Below, one piece after another: positions 1 through 6,667 of a stretch of DNA of 7,886 nucleotides (position 1 is the stretch's first letter; every line of letters starts with the position of its first letter). Source of the stretch: CAZPHI01 sp964586425 (lineage in GTDB: Bacteria; Bacillota; Clostridia; Lachnospirales; Lachnospiraceae); contig CAZPHI010000076.1 of the NCBI GenBank assembly GCA_964586425.1, positions 1 through 7,886 on the forward strand. Direction: 5' to 3'. Made by a program: the position numbers and the translations under genes. A model generated the notes under the pieces. That model was not told the DNA's origin. It searched no databases and worked only from the letters and a program-made list of their open reading frames with translations.

Positions 1-24
1 CTCAAAATCATTTATACTGAAGCA

Positions 25-1371
25 CTAACCAACATTAATTCTTTCAACCGGAAGTGATACACAATTCTTTTTCTTCGAATCGGTAAAAGATAATGCAAAG
101 GACAAACTTCCAATTCGTCCACAAAACATTAATATAATTATTACAATCTGTGAAAGAACTGTCAGGTCCCTTGTAATTCCAGTTGTTATACCAACAGTAG
201 CAATTGCTGAGCCTACTTCAAACATTACATCCATTATATTAAGGTTCTGCGTTGAGGCTATAACCATGATTGCTATAATTGCCAGTGACAGATTAATAAT
301 GAATACCAAACATGCCTTATTCACTGTTTCAAGTGCGATTCTTCTATCAAATACCTCACATTCATTCTTACTTCTAAGTGTTGAAATAAGATACATCACT
401 AACACGAATACGGTAGTTGTCTTAATTCCTCCAGCTGTCGAGCCAGGGCTGCCGCCTATGAACATAAGTATAATCGTAAATAATTTTGTAACACCTCTAT
501 ATGAAGCAACATCCGATGTATTAAATCCTGCCGTTCTAGCAGTAGATGATGCAAATAAAGAAGCATTAAGTTTCTGACCAATAGTCAGTCCCGCCAGCGT
601 ATTATCTCCCTCAAGTATATAATACATCAGGGTTCCGCCTATTAATAAGAATGCAGTTGTCACAATTACAATCTTGGTATGAAGCATGTATCTCTTAAAA
701 TGCCATTTGTGAGTAGTTACATCATCCCAAACTATGAAACCAATACCACCCAAAATAATTAAAGCACATATTGTAATTGAAACCACATAATCACATTCAT
801 AATCTACTAACGATGCAAATGCACCACTTGATTGCCCCATCAAATCAAAGCCTGCATTACAAAATGCCGAAATTGAATGAAAGATTCCATAATAGATACC
901 CTTTATTATACCAAAATCCATTGAAAATCTTATTGATAGAATAACTGCACCGATTCCTTCAATAAGTACAGTACCCTTTATTATCTTCTTCGCCAGTTTA
1001 ATTACACCGCCAATTTGCAGTGTATTAACGCTTTCCTGTATTAAGCCTCTTGTTTTGAGTCCAATCCTACGTCTCAGTAATATAGCTATACCGACACCGA
1101 TTGTCATAAAGCCTAAACCACCAATTTGAATCAAGGTAATAATAACAATTTGTCCAAATACAGACCAATGAATTGATGTATCTACTGTAATAAGACCTGT
1201 TACACATGTAGAACTAACTGCTGTAAACAAGGCATCCAAGGGAGAAGTGAATGTTCCATCTGCACTTGATAATGGCGTCATTAGTAATCCAGCACCAATC
1301 AAAATTATTATAAAGAATCCCAATGAAAGGTTCTGAACCCTTGATAGTTTTCTAAACTTTATTCTTTTCAC
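25..1371 (-). CDS. TrkH/KtrB-family potassium uptake channel subunit
   Basis: Membrane-embedded, ion-conducting subunit of a Trk/Ktr potassium uptake system, 448 aa, the usual size for KtrB-type proteins. The family fold is four M1-P-M2 repeats. All four selectivity-filter loops are visible with their glycines: STCVTGL (about 54-60), FCNAGF (170-175), ARTAGF (278-283) and ATVGIT (391-396). The conserved GGSPGSTAGGIKT stretch (about 306-318) and the family-typical C-terminus PVERINVG are also present. The start is GTG, since an in-frame TAA lies 9 bases upstream; AGGAG sits 11 bases before it. It follows the phospholipase-like gene after 26 bases, so the two are probably co-transcribed. The cytoplasmic KtrA/TrkA gating partner is not in the window; only 24 bases follow the TAG stop. 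KtrB versus TrkH cannot be settled here, so no symbol is given. Family assignment is very secure. Confidence 0.95.
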   Translation of the reverse strand: MKRIKFRKLSRVQNLSLGFFIIILIGAGLLMTPLSSADGTFTSPLDALFTAVSSTCVTGLITVDTSIHWSVFGQIVIITLIQIGGLGFMTIGVGIAILLRRRIGLKTRGLIQESVNTLQIGGVIKLAKKIIKGTVLIEGIGAVILSIRFSMDFGIIKGIYYGIFHSISAFCNAGFDLMGQSSGAFASLVDYECDYVVSITICALIILGGIGFIVWDDVTTHKWHFKRYMLHTKIVIVTTAFLLIGGTLMYYILEGDNTLAGLTIGQKLNASLFASSTARTAGFNTSDVASYRGVTKLFTIILMFIGGSPGSTAGGIKTTTVFVLVMYLISTLRSKNECEVFDRRIALETVNKACLVFIINLSLAIIAIMVIASTQNLNIMDVMFEVGSAIATVGITTGITRDLTVLSQIVIIILMFCGRIGSLSFALSFTDSKKKNCVSLPVERINVG

Positions 1372-1397
1372 GATACATTACTCTCCTACTAATTAGT

Positions 1398-1982
1398 TTA
1401 CGCATACATATATTGATGTATTCTGTTCATATTAAGGAGATTAAGAATTCCAACTACTGCAATGTGGCATAATGGTACTATATATGTACAATCCATCATC
1501 ACATTATTAGTGTCTAAAAGGTATTCTCTATGCTTCGATAAAACATAATCAAATAATTCATCAGGATTAGTAAAACTCATCGCAATATCAGTATCTACGT
1601 TAATATCTCCGCTTTTGATATAATTCCTTAATGTCAGTTTTAGCTGTTTTTCATACATACAATGTGCTCTCATATTGCCATCAAATATATCATTATGAGG
1701 GTATGTAAAGTAATCAGCAAGATAATGGGTTATCTCTCCTAATTTTCTGCAATATGATGTTGATATATTTTTAAAATCACCTGAATCTACTGTACATTTA
1801 TTAATTGCACCTTTAAACAGTTCGAAAGTTTCTTCCATATTATGCTTAGTCGTTACAAAGGAAGGTTTACAGTCTGGAAGAATACTTCCTACTATAAATG
1901 CTTTTCTATGCTCCTCAAGTAGTGTACTGTCAATATTATTAAGAATATACAGTGACAATGATACATGGGATTTTTTTCTCAT
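1398..1982 (-). CDS. Zinc-dependent phospholipase C-like protein, cytoplasmic form
   Basis: Small protein (194 aa) of the zinc-dependent phospholipase C / S1-P1 nuclease fold. Candidate metal ligands are H6, D37, H47, H86, D90, H96, H107 and E111. The second half matches the spacing of the Bacillus cereus enzyme (H118, D122, H128, H142, E146): 4, 6, 11 and 4 here against 4, 6, 14 and 4 there. The signature region is GEITHYLADYFTYPHN. The secreted enzyme uses the amino group of mature Trp1 as a ligand; here there is no signal peptide and no such Trp, so a cytoplasmic protein with a different substrate is likely. The substrate is unknown. The start at 1982 is preferred because GGAGA lies 8 bases upstream; an in-frame ATG at 1997 would add five residues but overlaps that site. 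It is the first gene of a probable pair with the potassium channel gene. Confidence 0.85.
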   Translation of the reverse strand: MRKKSHVSLSLYILNNIDSTLLEEHRKAFIVGSILPDCKPSFVTTKHNMEETFELFKGAINKCTVDSGDFKNISTSYCRKLGEITHYLADYFTYPHNDIFDGNMRAHCMYEKQLKLTLRNYIKSGDINVDTDIAMSFTNPDELFDYVLSKHREYLLDTNNVMMDCTYIVPLCHIAVVGILNLLNMNRIHQYMYA

Positions 1983-1990
1983 TATTAAAT

Positions 1991-1995
1991 TCTCC
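1991..1995 (-). promoter_or_regulatory. Ribosome binding site deciding the phospholipase-like start
   Basis: GGAGA on the minus strand, 8 bases before the ATG at 1982. The alternative ATG at 1997 runs directly into this motif and has no good site of its own, so the shorter protein beginning MRKKSH is favoured. Confidence 0.7.
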
Positions 1996-2023
1996 ATTCT
2001 CGATTACTCGCCCTATCTTTTCT

Positions 2024-2052
2024 ATTCTATACTTTTTCAAAGCATTTTACAA
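2024..2052 (-). promoter_or_regulatory. Candidate sigma-A promoter for the phospholipase-like/trkH unit
   Basis: On the minus strand TTGTAA (2052-2047) is followed after 17 bases by TAGAAT (2029-2024). This predicts a start near 2017 and a leader of about 35 bases. Both hexamers are imperfect, so this is a candidate only. Its -35 element lies 22 bases from the -35 of the divergent PHP promoter, so a regulator bound between them could affect both. Confidence 0.45.
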
Positions 2053-2074
2053 TATATTTATTGCAGACATAGTT

Positions 2075-2103
2075 TTGCGATAATTAAAAGGTCATGCTAT
2101 AAT
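2075..2103 (+). promoter_or_regulatory. Strong sigma-A promoter for the PHP phosphoesterase gene
   Basis: TTGCGA (2075-2080), a 17-base spacer, then a perfect TATAAT (2098-2103) preceded by TGC, which makes it an extended -10 element. Transcription should start near 2110, giving a leader of about 26 bases. This is the best-matching promoter in the window. Confidence 0.8.
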
Positions 2104-2135
2104 GGAAATAATTACAATAAGGAATGGTGACTAAT

Positions 2136-2978
2136 ATGAAAAAAGTTGATTTACACGTACATTCTACCTGTTCTGACGGAACACTAACACCTACAGAACT
2201 GGTAGCAATGGCAAAGGACAAAGGCTTAGCAGCTATGGCACTTACCGATCACGACACAATCGCTGGAGTAAGTGAAGCTATGAATGCTGGCACACAGTAT
2301 AATATAGAAATCATACCAGGAATTGAATTAAGTTCTTGTTACCATAATAAGGAAATTCATATAGTTGGACTTTTTTTAGATTATAAAGATGACTATCTTA
2401 ACACACGCCTTGAAGAATTACGGGTCATCCGTCTACAAAGGAATATTAAGATGGCCGAACGATTTAAAGAGTGTGGAATTGATATTTCATTTGATGAGAT
2501 GAATGAATTATACAAAGATGCTGTTATAACCCGTGCTCATTTTGCAGATTATCTGCTAATGAAAGGATATATAAAAAGCCGAAAGGAAGCTTTTGACCGT
2601 TATATAGGTCAGAATGGGCCATGCTTTATACCCAGGCACAAGCTTGAAGCAAAGGAAACCATCGAACTTATCAAAGCAGCCAAAGGTGTTCCTATACTTG
2701 CACATCCAACATTGTACCATCTTGGCAATGATGAGTTGAACAGATTAATCTCCTATCTTGCACAGCTTGGTCTTGTTGGTCTTGAAGGAATATACTCAAC
2801 ATATACTCTAGGCGAAGAGCTTGCAATGAAACGATTAGCTAAAGAAAACCACCTGATTATCTCAGGTGGTTCCGACTATCACGGTGCGAATAAGCCATAC
2901 TTAAGTCTTGGCACTGGCAAAGGTCACTTATGTGTACCTTATGAAGTACTTGAAAACATTAAGAAATATGCTCTCTAG
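2136..2978 (+). CDS. PHP-domain phosphoesterase, RNase AM/YciV-like
   Basis: Metal-dependent phosphoesterase of the PHP family, 280 aa, cytoplasmic. The metal-site motifs run in order: DLHVHSTCSDGT (H7, H9, D14), TDHD (38-40), PGIE (E64), H75 in EIHIVG, TRAHFADYL (H135), ILAHP (H190) and GGSDYHG (D247, H249). This set and the length fit the branch containing E. coli YciV (RNase AM), which acts on RNA 5' ends and on 3',5'-bisphosphonucleotides such as pAp. The exact substrate here is inferred. The start at 2136 (MKKVDLHVHS) is preferred over an in-frame ATG at 2124, because the only AAGGA-like site (2119-2123) abuts 2124 with no spacing, and PHP proteins usually begin within about five residues of the first motif. 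It has its own promoter. Its 3' end overlaps ppk by 20 bases on the opposite strand, and its coding sequence contains a hairpin that may terminate ppk. Confidence 0.9.
   Translation: MKKVDLHVHSTCSDGTLTPTELVAMAKDKGLAAMALTDHDTIAGVSEAMNAGTQYNIEIIPGIELSSCYHNKEIHIVGLFLDYKDDYLNTRLEELRVIRLQRNIKMAERFKECGIDISFDEMNELYKDAVITRAHFADYLLMKGYIKSRKEAFDRYIGQNGPCFIPRHKLEAKETIELIKAAKGVPILAHPTLYHLGNDELNRLISYLAQLGLVGLEGIYSTYTLGEELAMKRLAKENHLIISGGSDYHGANKPYLSLGTGKGHLCVPYEVLENIKKYAL
2847..2871 (-). terminator. Rho-independent terminator for the pheA-ppx-ppk transcript, inside the PHP gene
   Basis: Perfect 10-bp inverted repeat AACCACCTGA / TCAGGTGGTT with a 5-base loop. On the minus strand the second arm runs into TTCTTT (2846-2841), making a T-rich tail with the last two stem bases. 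It begins 87 bases after the ppk stop. On the plus strand the hairpin has no T-run, so it is directional. The same bases encode the conserved HLIISGGS stretch of the PHP protein. Confidence 0.65.
2959..2978. other. 20-base tail-to-tail overlap of the PHP gene and ppk
   Basis: The last codons of the PHP gene (KKYAL and TAG) and of ppk (EHIS and TAA) are read from the same 20 bases on opposite strands. No intergenic space remains, so transcription from either side must enter the opposing coding sequence before ending. Confidence 0.9.
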
Positions 2979-5079
2979 GAGTGAATGTTCTATTATCCTT
3001 TTCTTCTTCTCCAAACATATTCTGTGCCTTTGCTTTTGCTTCATCACAGAATATCTGTTGAGCATTAATTACCTCGCGTCGACCTCTTTTATCAACTTTT
3101 TCATATGAGCCATCTATTTTAAGGAGATGGCTCTTTTCATTATCAGCCAGCTGAGTATTCAGAATATGCATAATCTTTTCTTTAAGCAATTCATCCTCTA
3201 CTGGAAATAGAATTTCTACACGTTTATCAAGATTTCTTGGCATCCAGTCGGCACTTCCCATGTAGATTTCAGGCTCTCCTGCATTAGCAAAATAGAAAAT
3301 TCTTGCATGCTCAAGGAAATTACCAACTATAGATCTTACTGTAATATTATCACTTACACCTATAATTCCCGGTTTCAGACAACATATACCTCTTACTATC
3401 AATTCAATCTTTGCACCTGCTGCAGATGCTTTATATAATTCAGTAATAATCTCTTTATCACACAATGAATTCATCTTCGCAATTATTCTTGCTTCTTTTC
3501 CATCTTTAGCAGTTTTAATCTCTCTGTCAATTAAAGAAATGAATTTCTTTCTTAACCAGATTGGTGCAAGTGCCAATTTGTTCCATCTTAATGGTTCAGA
3601 ATATCCTGAAATCATATTAAATACAGCTGTTGCATCTTCACCAATTTGTGTCTGACATGTCAAAAGTCCCATATCTGTATATAATTTTGCTGTAGAATCA
3701 TTATAATTACCTGTTCCAAGATGAACATATCGTCTTATTCCATCATCTTCACGCCTTACTACAAGTGTAATCTTACAGTGCGTCTTTAATCCTACAAGAC
3801 CATATATTACATGACATCCTGCTTTCTCAAGCTTTTTAGCCCAGATAATATTATTCTCTTCATCAAATCTTGCCTTAAGTTCTACAAGAACAGTTACCTG
3901 TTTGCCTTTATCTGCAGCTTCCGCCAAAGAAGCAATGATTGGCGAATTACCACTGACTCTGTAAAGGGTCTGTTTTATCGCCAGGACTTTAGGATCTCTT
4001 GCGGCCTGTCTTACAAAATCAACAACAGGATCAAATGTCTCATATGGATGATTAAGAAGTATATCCCTTTCTCTAATTTGCTCAAATATATCTTCTTCAG
4101 GGCGTACATCTGATAACTGTGGTATAAACTTTGGATACTTCATATCATCAAATCCACTTAAACTATATACTTTCATTAAGAATGTCAAATCTAGTGGACC
4201 ATTGATTTTATATATATCCTCTTCATTAACTTTAAGATTTTTCCTAAGAATTTTGAGAAGTCTTTTGTCCATTGAATCTTCAACTTCAAGCTTAATTGCC
4301 TGGCCCCACTGCCTTTTCTTAATCTGTTTTTGAATTTCTTCAAGAAGATCAGCTACTTCTTCCTCATCAATTTCAAAATCTGCATCTCTCATAATTCTAT
4401 ATGGATGACAAGTAATAACATTATAATTAAGGAATAATTTCGAGATATTCATCCTAATTATTTCTTCTAATAAAATTCCTGCAGTAATACCAGATTCATC
4501 TGGTATTCTAACTATTCTAGGCAGCACTGATGGAACCTGGACAGTTGCAAATTCAAGTTCATCATCACCACTTTTCTTTTTAAGAAGCGCTGCAATATTA
4601 AGTGACTTGTTACGAATCAATGGAAATGGTCTTGATGAATCTACTGCCATTGGTGTAACAACAGGGTACACATCTTCCTCAAAGTATTTTTTGACAAATT
4701 CTATCTGCTTATTATTAAGCATGTTAAAATCAGTAATTACCTTAACATTATTCTTTTCAAGTGCAGGTATTAACGATCTGTTCAATGTAGAATATTGCAA
4801 ATTCACCAATTCATGCTGTTTTTTATTAATTGCCTCTAGCTGCATTGCAGGTGTCATTCCGGCAATATCTTTCTTATTACAATCCACACTAACCATGTCC
4901 TTTAATGAAGCAACTCTTATCATTACGAATTCATCCAGATTAGAAGCTGTAATACTGAGGAATTTCAGCCTTTCAAATAATGGAAGTGTTTTATCACGTG
5001 CTTCACCCAATACCCTGTAGTTGAATTCCATCCAGCTTAATTCTCTGTTAAAAAAGTACTCATCTTTTGAAAACTCCAT
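2959..5079 (-). CDS. ppk: Polyphosphate kinase 1
   Basis: Makes inorganic polyphosphate reversibly from ATP through a phosphohistidine intermediate; 706 aa, close to the usual size of about 690. Family domains are all recognisable: the N-terminal region (NRELSWMEFN at 11-20, SNLDEF at 46-51), the head domain, and two phospholipase D-like catalytic domains. H434 in GLKTHCK matches the autophosphorylated His435 of the E. coli enzyme, and H591 in LEHARIFYF matches His592. R374 (TLYRVSG) and R404 (KARFDEENN) match the magnesium-site residues Arg375 and Arg405. All key residues are kept, so it should be active. A charged tail of about 50 residues follows the last domain. The ATG has GGAGG 10 bases upstream. 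It is the third gene of the pheA operon, 31 bases after the Ppx gene. Its last codons overlap the convergent PHP gene, and codons near the 3' end hold a plus-strand terminator-like hairpin. Confidence 0.97.
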   Translation of the reverse strand: MEFSKDEYFFNRELSWMEFNYRVLGEARDKTLPLFERLKFLSITASNLDEFVMIRVASLKDMVSVDCNKKDIAGMTPAMQLEAINKKQHELVNLQYSTLNRSLIPALEKNNVKVITDFNMLNNKQIEFVKKYFEEDVYPVVTPMAVDSSRPFPLIRNKSLNIAALLKKKSGDDELEFATVQVPSVLPRIVRIPDESGITAGILLEEIIRMNISKLFLNYNVITCHPYRIMRDADFEIDEEEVADLLEEIQKQIKKRQWGQAIKLEVEDSMDKRLLKILRKNLKVNEEDIYKINGPLDLTFLMKVYSLSGFDDMKYPKFIPQLSDVRPEEDIFEQIRERDILLNHPYETFDPVVDFVRQAARDPKVLAIKQTLYRVSGNSPIIASLAEAADKGKQVTVLVELKARFDEENNIIWAKKLEKAGCHVIYGLVGLKTHCKITLVVRREDDGIRRYVHLGTGNYNDSTAKLYTDMGLLTCQTQIGEDATAVFNMISGYSEPLRWNKLALAPIWLRKKFISLIDREIKTAKDGKEARIIAKMNSLCDKEIITELYKASAAGAKIELIVRGICCLKPGIIGVSDNITVRSIVGNFLEHARIFYFANAGEPEIYMGSADWMPRNLDKRVEILFPVEDELLKEKIMHILNTQLADNEKSHLLKIDGSYEKVDKRGRREVINAQQIFCDEAKAKAQNMFGEEEKDNRTFTPREHIS
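3017..3054. repeat. 10-bp inverted repeat inside the 3' end of ppk
   Basis: Perfect arms ATATTCTGTG (3017-3026) and CACAGAATAT (3045-3054) are separated by 18 bases. No T-run follows on either strand, so it is not a canonical terminator. It lies in the region where the PHP and ppk transcripts are predicted to overlap. It may be a chance repeat. Confidence 0.4.
3107..3137 (+). terminator. Rho-independent terminator for the PHP gene, inside ppk
   Basis: Perfect 9-bp stem GAGCCATCT / AGATGGCTC with a 9-base loop, followed on the plus strand by TTTT (3134-3137). It starts 128 bases after the PHP stop. On the minus strand the following bases are not T-rich, so it should not stop ppk transcription. 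The same bases encode about SHLLKIDGS in the tail of polyphosphate kinase, outside the catalytic motifs. The T-run is short, so efficiency is uncertain. Confidence 0.55.
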
Positions 5080-5110
5080 ATTAGCTTTTCCTCCATTTTA
5101 TGAATTCCAT

Positions 5111-6646
5111 TTATATCTTTCTAAGTTTAATTATAGGTTTCAAACCATATACTTCCTCAAACAATGCTGATTTAGGTTCAAGAAGTCCTTGTTCCAACGT
5201 AATATCATTGTATGTATCCGTTGTAATAATCAAATAATCATTGTTAACTTTCACATTAACATCATTCATCTTCTGTTTATGACTTCTGTCTAATGCATTA
5301 GCAAGCTTTAATATTGCTGTTAATTTACTGATTATAATACTAATTTCTCCGTATTTTCCATTAATAACTTCATCCTGCCCATATTCATATGGCATAGTAT
5401 TATACTTCACTATATTAGCAACCATAATTCTTTCCATATGTGAAAGCCCAATTATCTCAGTTGTTGTAATAATATTATATGCTGCCTCTGCTGGATATAC
5501 CAAGCTTACATATTTTCCACAATCATGCAATAAGGCGGATATTTGAAGTAATAGCCTTTCTCTCTTTGATAAACCATGTATTTTCTTCATTGCATCAAAG
5601 ATTTTTAAAGCATTTTTTTCAACGCTGGCTGTATGTAGCTTATTACACATATATCGCTTTGATATAACCTGTGCTGCTGAAATAATGTCTTGTTCAAAAT
5701 CATGTGTAAGTCTGATAAGCTTATTGTTTTCTGCATATTCAACAAGCAGACCATCACACAAGCCTATATTAGGTGTCCAAAGTCTTTTAGCCCCTGTACA
5801 ATCCATTATTCTTTTTAAAAGCATCGAATTAGGTATTATCATCCTCGCCTTTGAAAGGCTTACATCAAGCTCTCTTGCCAAGCGATCTTCATTCTTATTA
5901 ATTATGCTGGCATATGCAGCATTAAAGTCTTCTGATGTACAGAACTCTTCTAATGTATCTTCATTTTTAGGCACATAGACATATGTTACATTCTCACCAA
6001 TTGCAATAATATTCTCTATATCACGTTCCTTTAAGAATATCTTCTTCAAGGTATCAATATCATTATCTATATACTCTTCAAGTATACCAGTATAATCAGC
6101 TGCACTGTCTGCAAGTTTTGCAAGCATTTCTCTGATTCTTAAGGCTCCTAATCTCAAATTCTGTGTTGTTATCAGTGAACCCTTATCAAACAACGTAACC
6201 TGCGTGCTTCCTGCACCCATATCGATTAATAATGTTCCTTTATTGATTATTTTATCGAAGTTCTTTTCCCTTGTGGCAAATGCTTTGAAGCTCAGAAATC
6301 TTCGTTCTGAATTAGACAATACTTCTACATCTATACCTGTTTTAACTTTAATTCTGTCAATAATACTAGGGGCATTCAAAGCTTCTCTTACTGCGCTGGC
6401 TGCACATGCTCTATAAGCCTTCACTCCGTATTCCTGCATTATATTCCCGTAATCATATAAAACCTTACACATCTCATCTACAAGTTCAAAACTTATCTTC
6501 TTATTATTGTATGTATCCTTGCCTAATTCAATAACATGACTTACTCTGTCTATCTCTTTAATGCTGCCCTTTGATGCTATCTGAAATATAATCATCTCTA
6601 ATTCATATGAGCCAACTTCAATTGATGCAAATAGTGTAACTGCCAT
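5111..6646 (-). CDS. ppx: Divergent Ppx/GppA-family phosphatase with C-terminal HD region
   Basis: Member of the exopolyphosphatase / pppGpp pyrophosphatase family, 511 aa, matching the long Ppx form with an extra HD-type region. The actin-like N-terminal domain spans about 1-300. Its phosphate loops are altered: SIEVGSYELEM (9-18) where IDxGSNS is usual, and DMGAGSTQ (142-149) where DxGGGSTE is usual. The catalytic-glutamate segment reads SNSERR (111-116), keeping one glutamate. The C-terminal HD region has H338, H374-D375 and D453, but the middle histidines are missing: VYPAEAAY and KYNTMP stand where His-rich motifs are usual. I recall similar changes in Lachnospiraceae homologues. Degradation of polyphosphate is therefore likely but less certain than family membership; acting on pppGpp, or sensing, are alternatives. 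The ATG has GGAG 6 bases upstream. It lies between pheA (21-base gap) and ppk (31-base gap), a classic ppx-ppk pairing. Confidence 0.85.
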   Translation of the reverse strand: MAVTLFASIEVGSYELEMIIFQIASKGSIKEIDRVSHVIELGKDTYNNKKISFELVDEMCKVLYDYGNIMQEYGVKAYRACAASAVREALNAPSIIDRIKVKTGIDVEVLSNSERRFLSFKAFATREKNFDKIINKGTLLIDMGAGSTQVTLFDKGSLITTQNLRLGALRIREMLAKLADSAADYTGILEEYIDNDIDTLKKIFLKERDIENIIAIGENVTYVYVPKNEDTLEEFCTSEDFNAAYASIINKNEDRLARELDVSLSKARMIIPNSMLLKRIMDCTGAKRLWTPNIGLCDGLLVEYAENNKLIRLTHDFEQDIISAAQVISKRYMCNKLHTASVEKNALKIFDAMKKIHGLSKRERLLLQISALLHDCGKYVSLVYPAEAAYNIITTTEIIGLSHMERIMVANIVKYNTMPYEYGQDEVINGKYGEISIIISKLTAILKLANALDRSHKQKMNDVNVKVNNDYLIITTDTYNDITLEQGLLEPKSALFEEVYGLKPIIKLRKI

Positions 6647-6667
6647 AATTTACTCCATTCCAGATAA

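Noticed and set aside
1..24. Possible start of a KtrA/TrkA gene after the channel gene (minus-strand ATGATTTTG near base 10).
   Set aside because: Only three codons are visible, no ribosome binding site precedes the ATG, and the residues are not diagnostic.
266..577. Plus-strand open frame opposite the potassium channel gene.
   Set aside because: Antisense shadow of a secure gene, with no ribosome binding site and no recognisable domain.
2124..2135. Upstream in-frame ATG of the PHP gene adding MVTN.
   Set aside because: The AAGGA motif abuts this ATG with no spacing, while the ATG at 2136 places the first PHP motif at the usual distance. It remains a possible alternative.
2908..3108. Plus-strand open frame spanning the PHP/ppk overlap, Phe- and Cys-rich.
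   Set aside because: Out of frame with the PHP gene and antisense to ppk; no ribosome binding site. It is explained by the two real genes.
4486..4507. Perfect 10-bp inverted repeat AATACCAGAT / ATCTGGTATT with a 2-base centre inside ppk.
   Set aside because: No T-run on either strand, it lies mid-gene and encodes IPDESGI in frame. About one such repeat is expected by chance in AT-rich DNA of this length.
4607..5020. Plus-strand open frame of 137 codons opposite ppk.
   Set aside because: Lies over conserved ppk coding sequence; its composition is that of a reverse-strand shadow and no promoter or binding site is seen.
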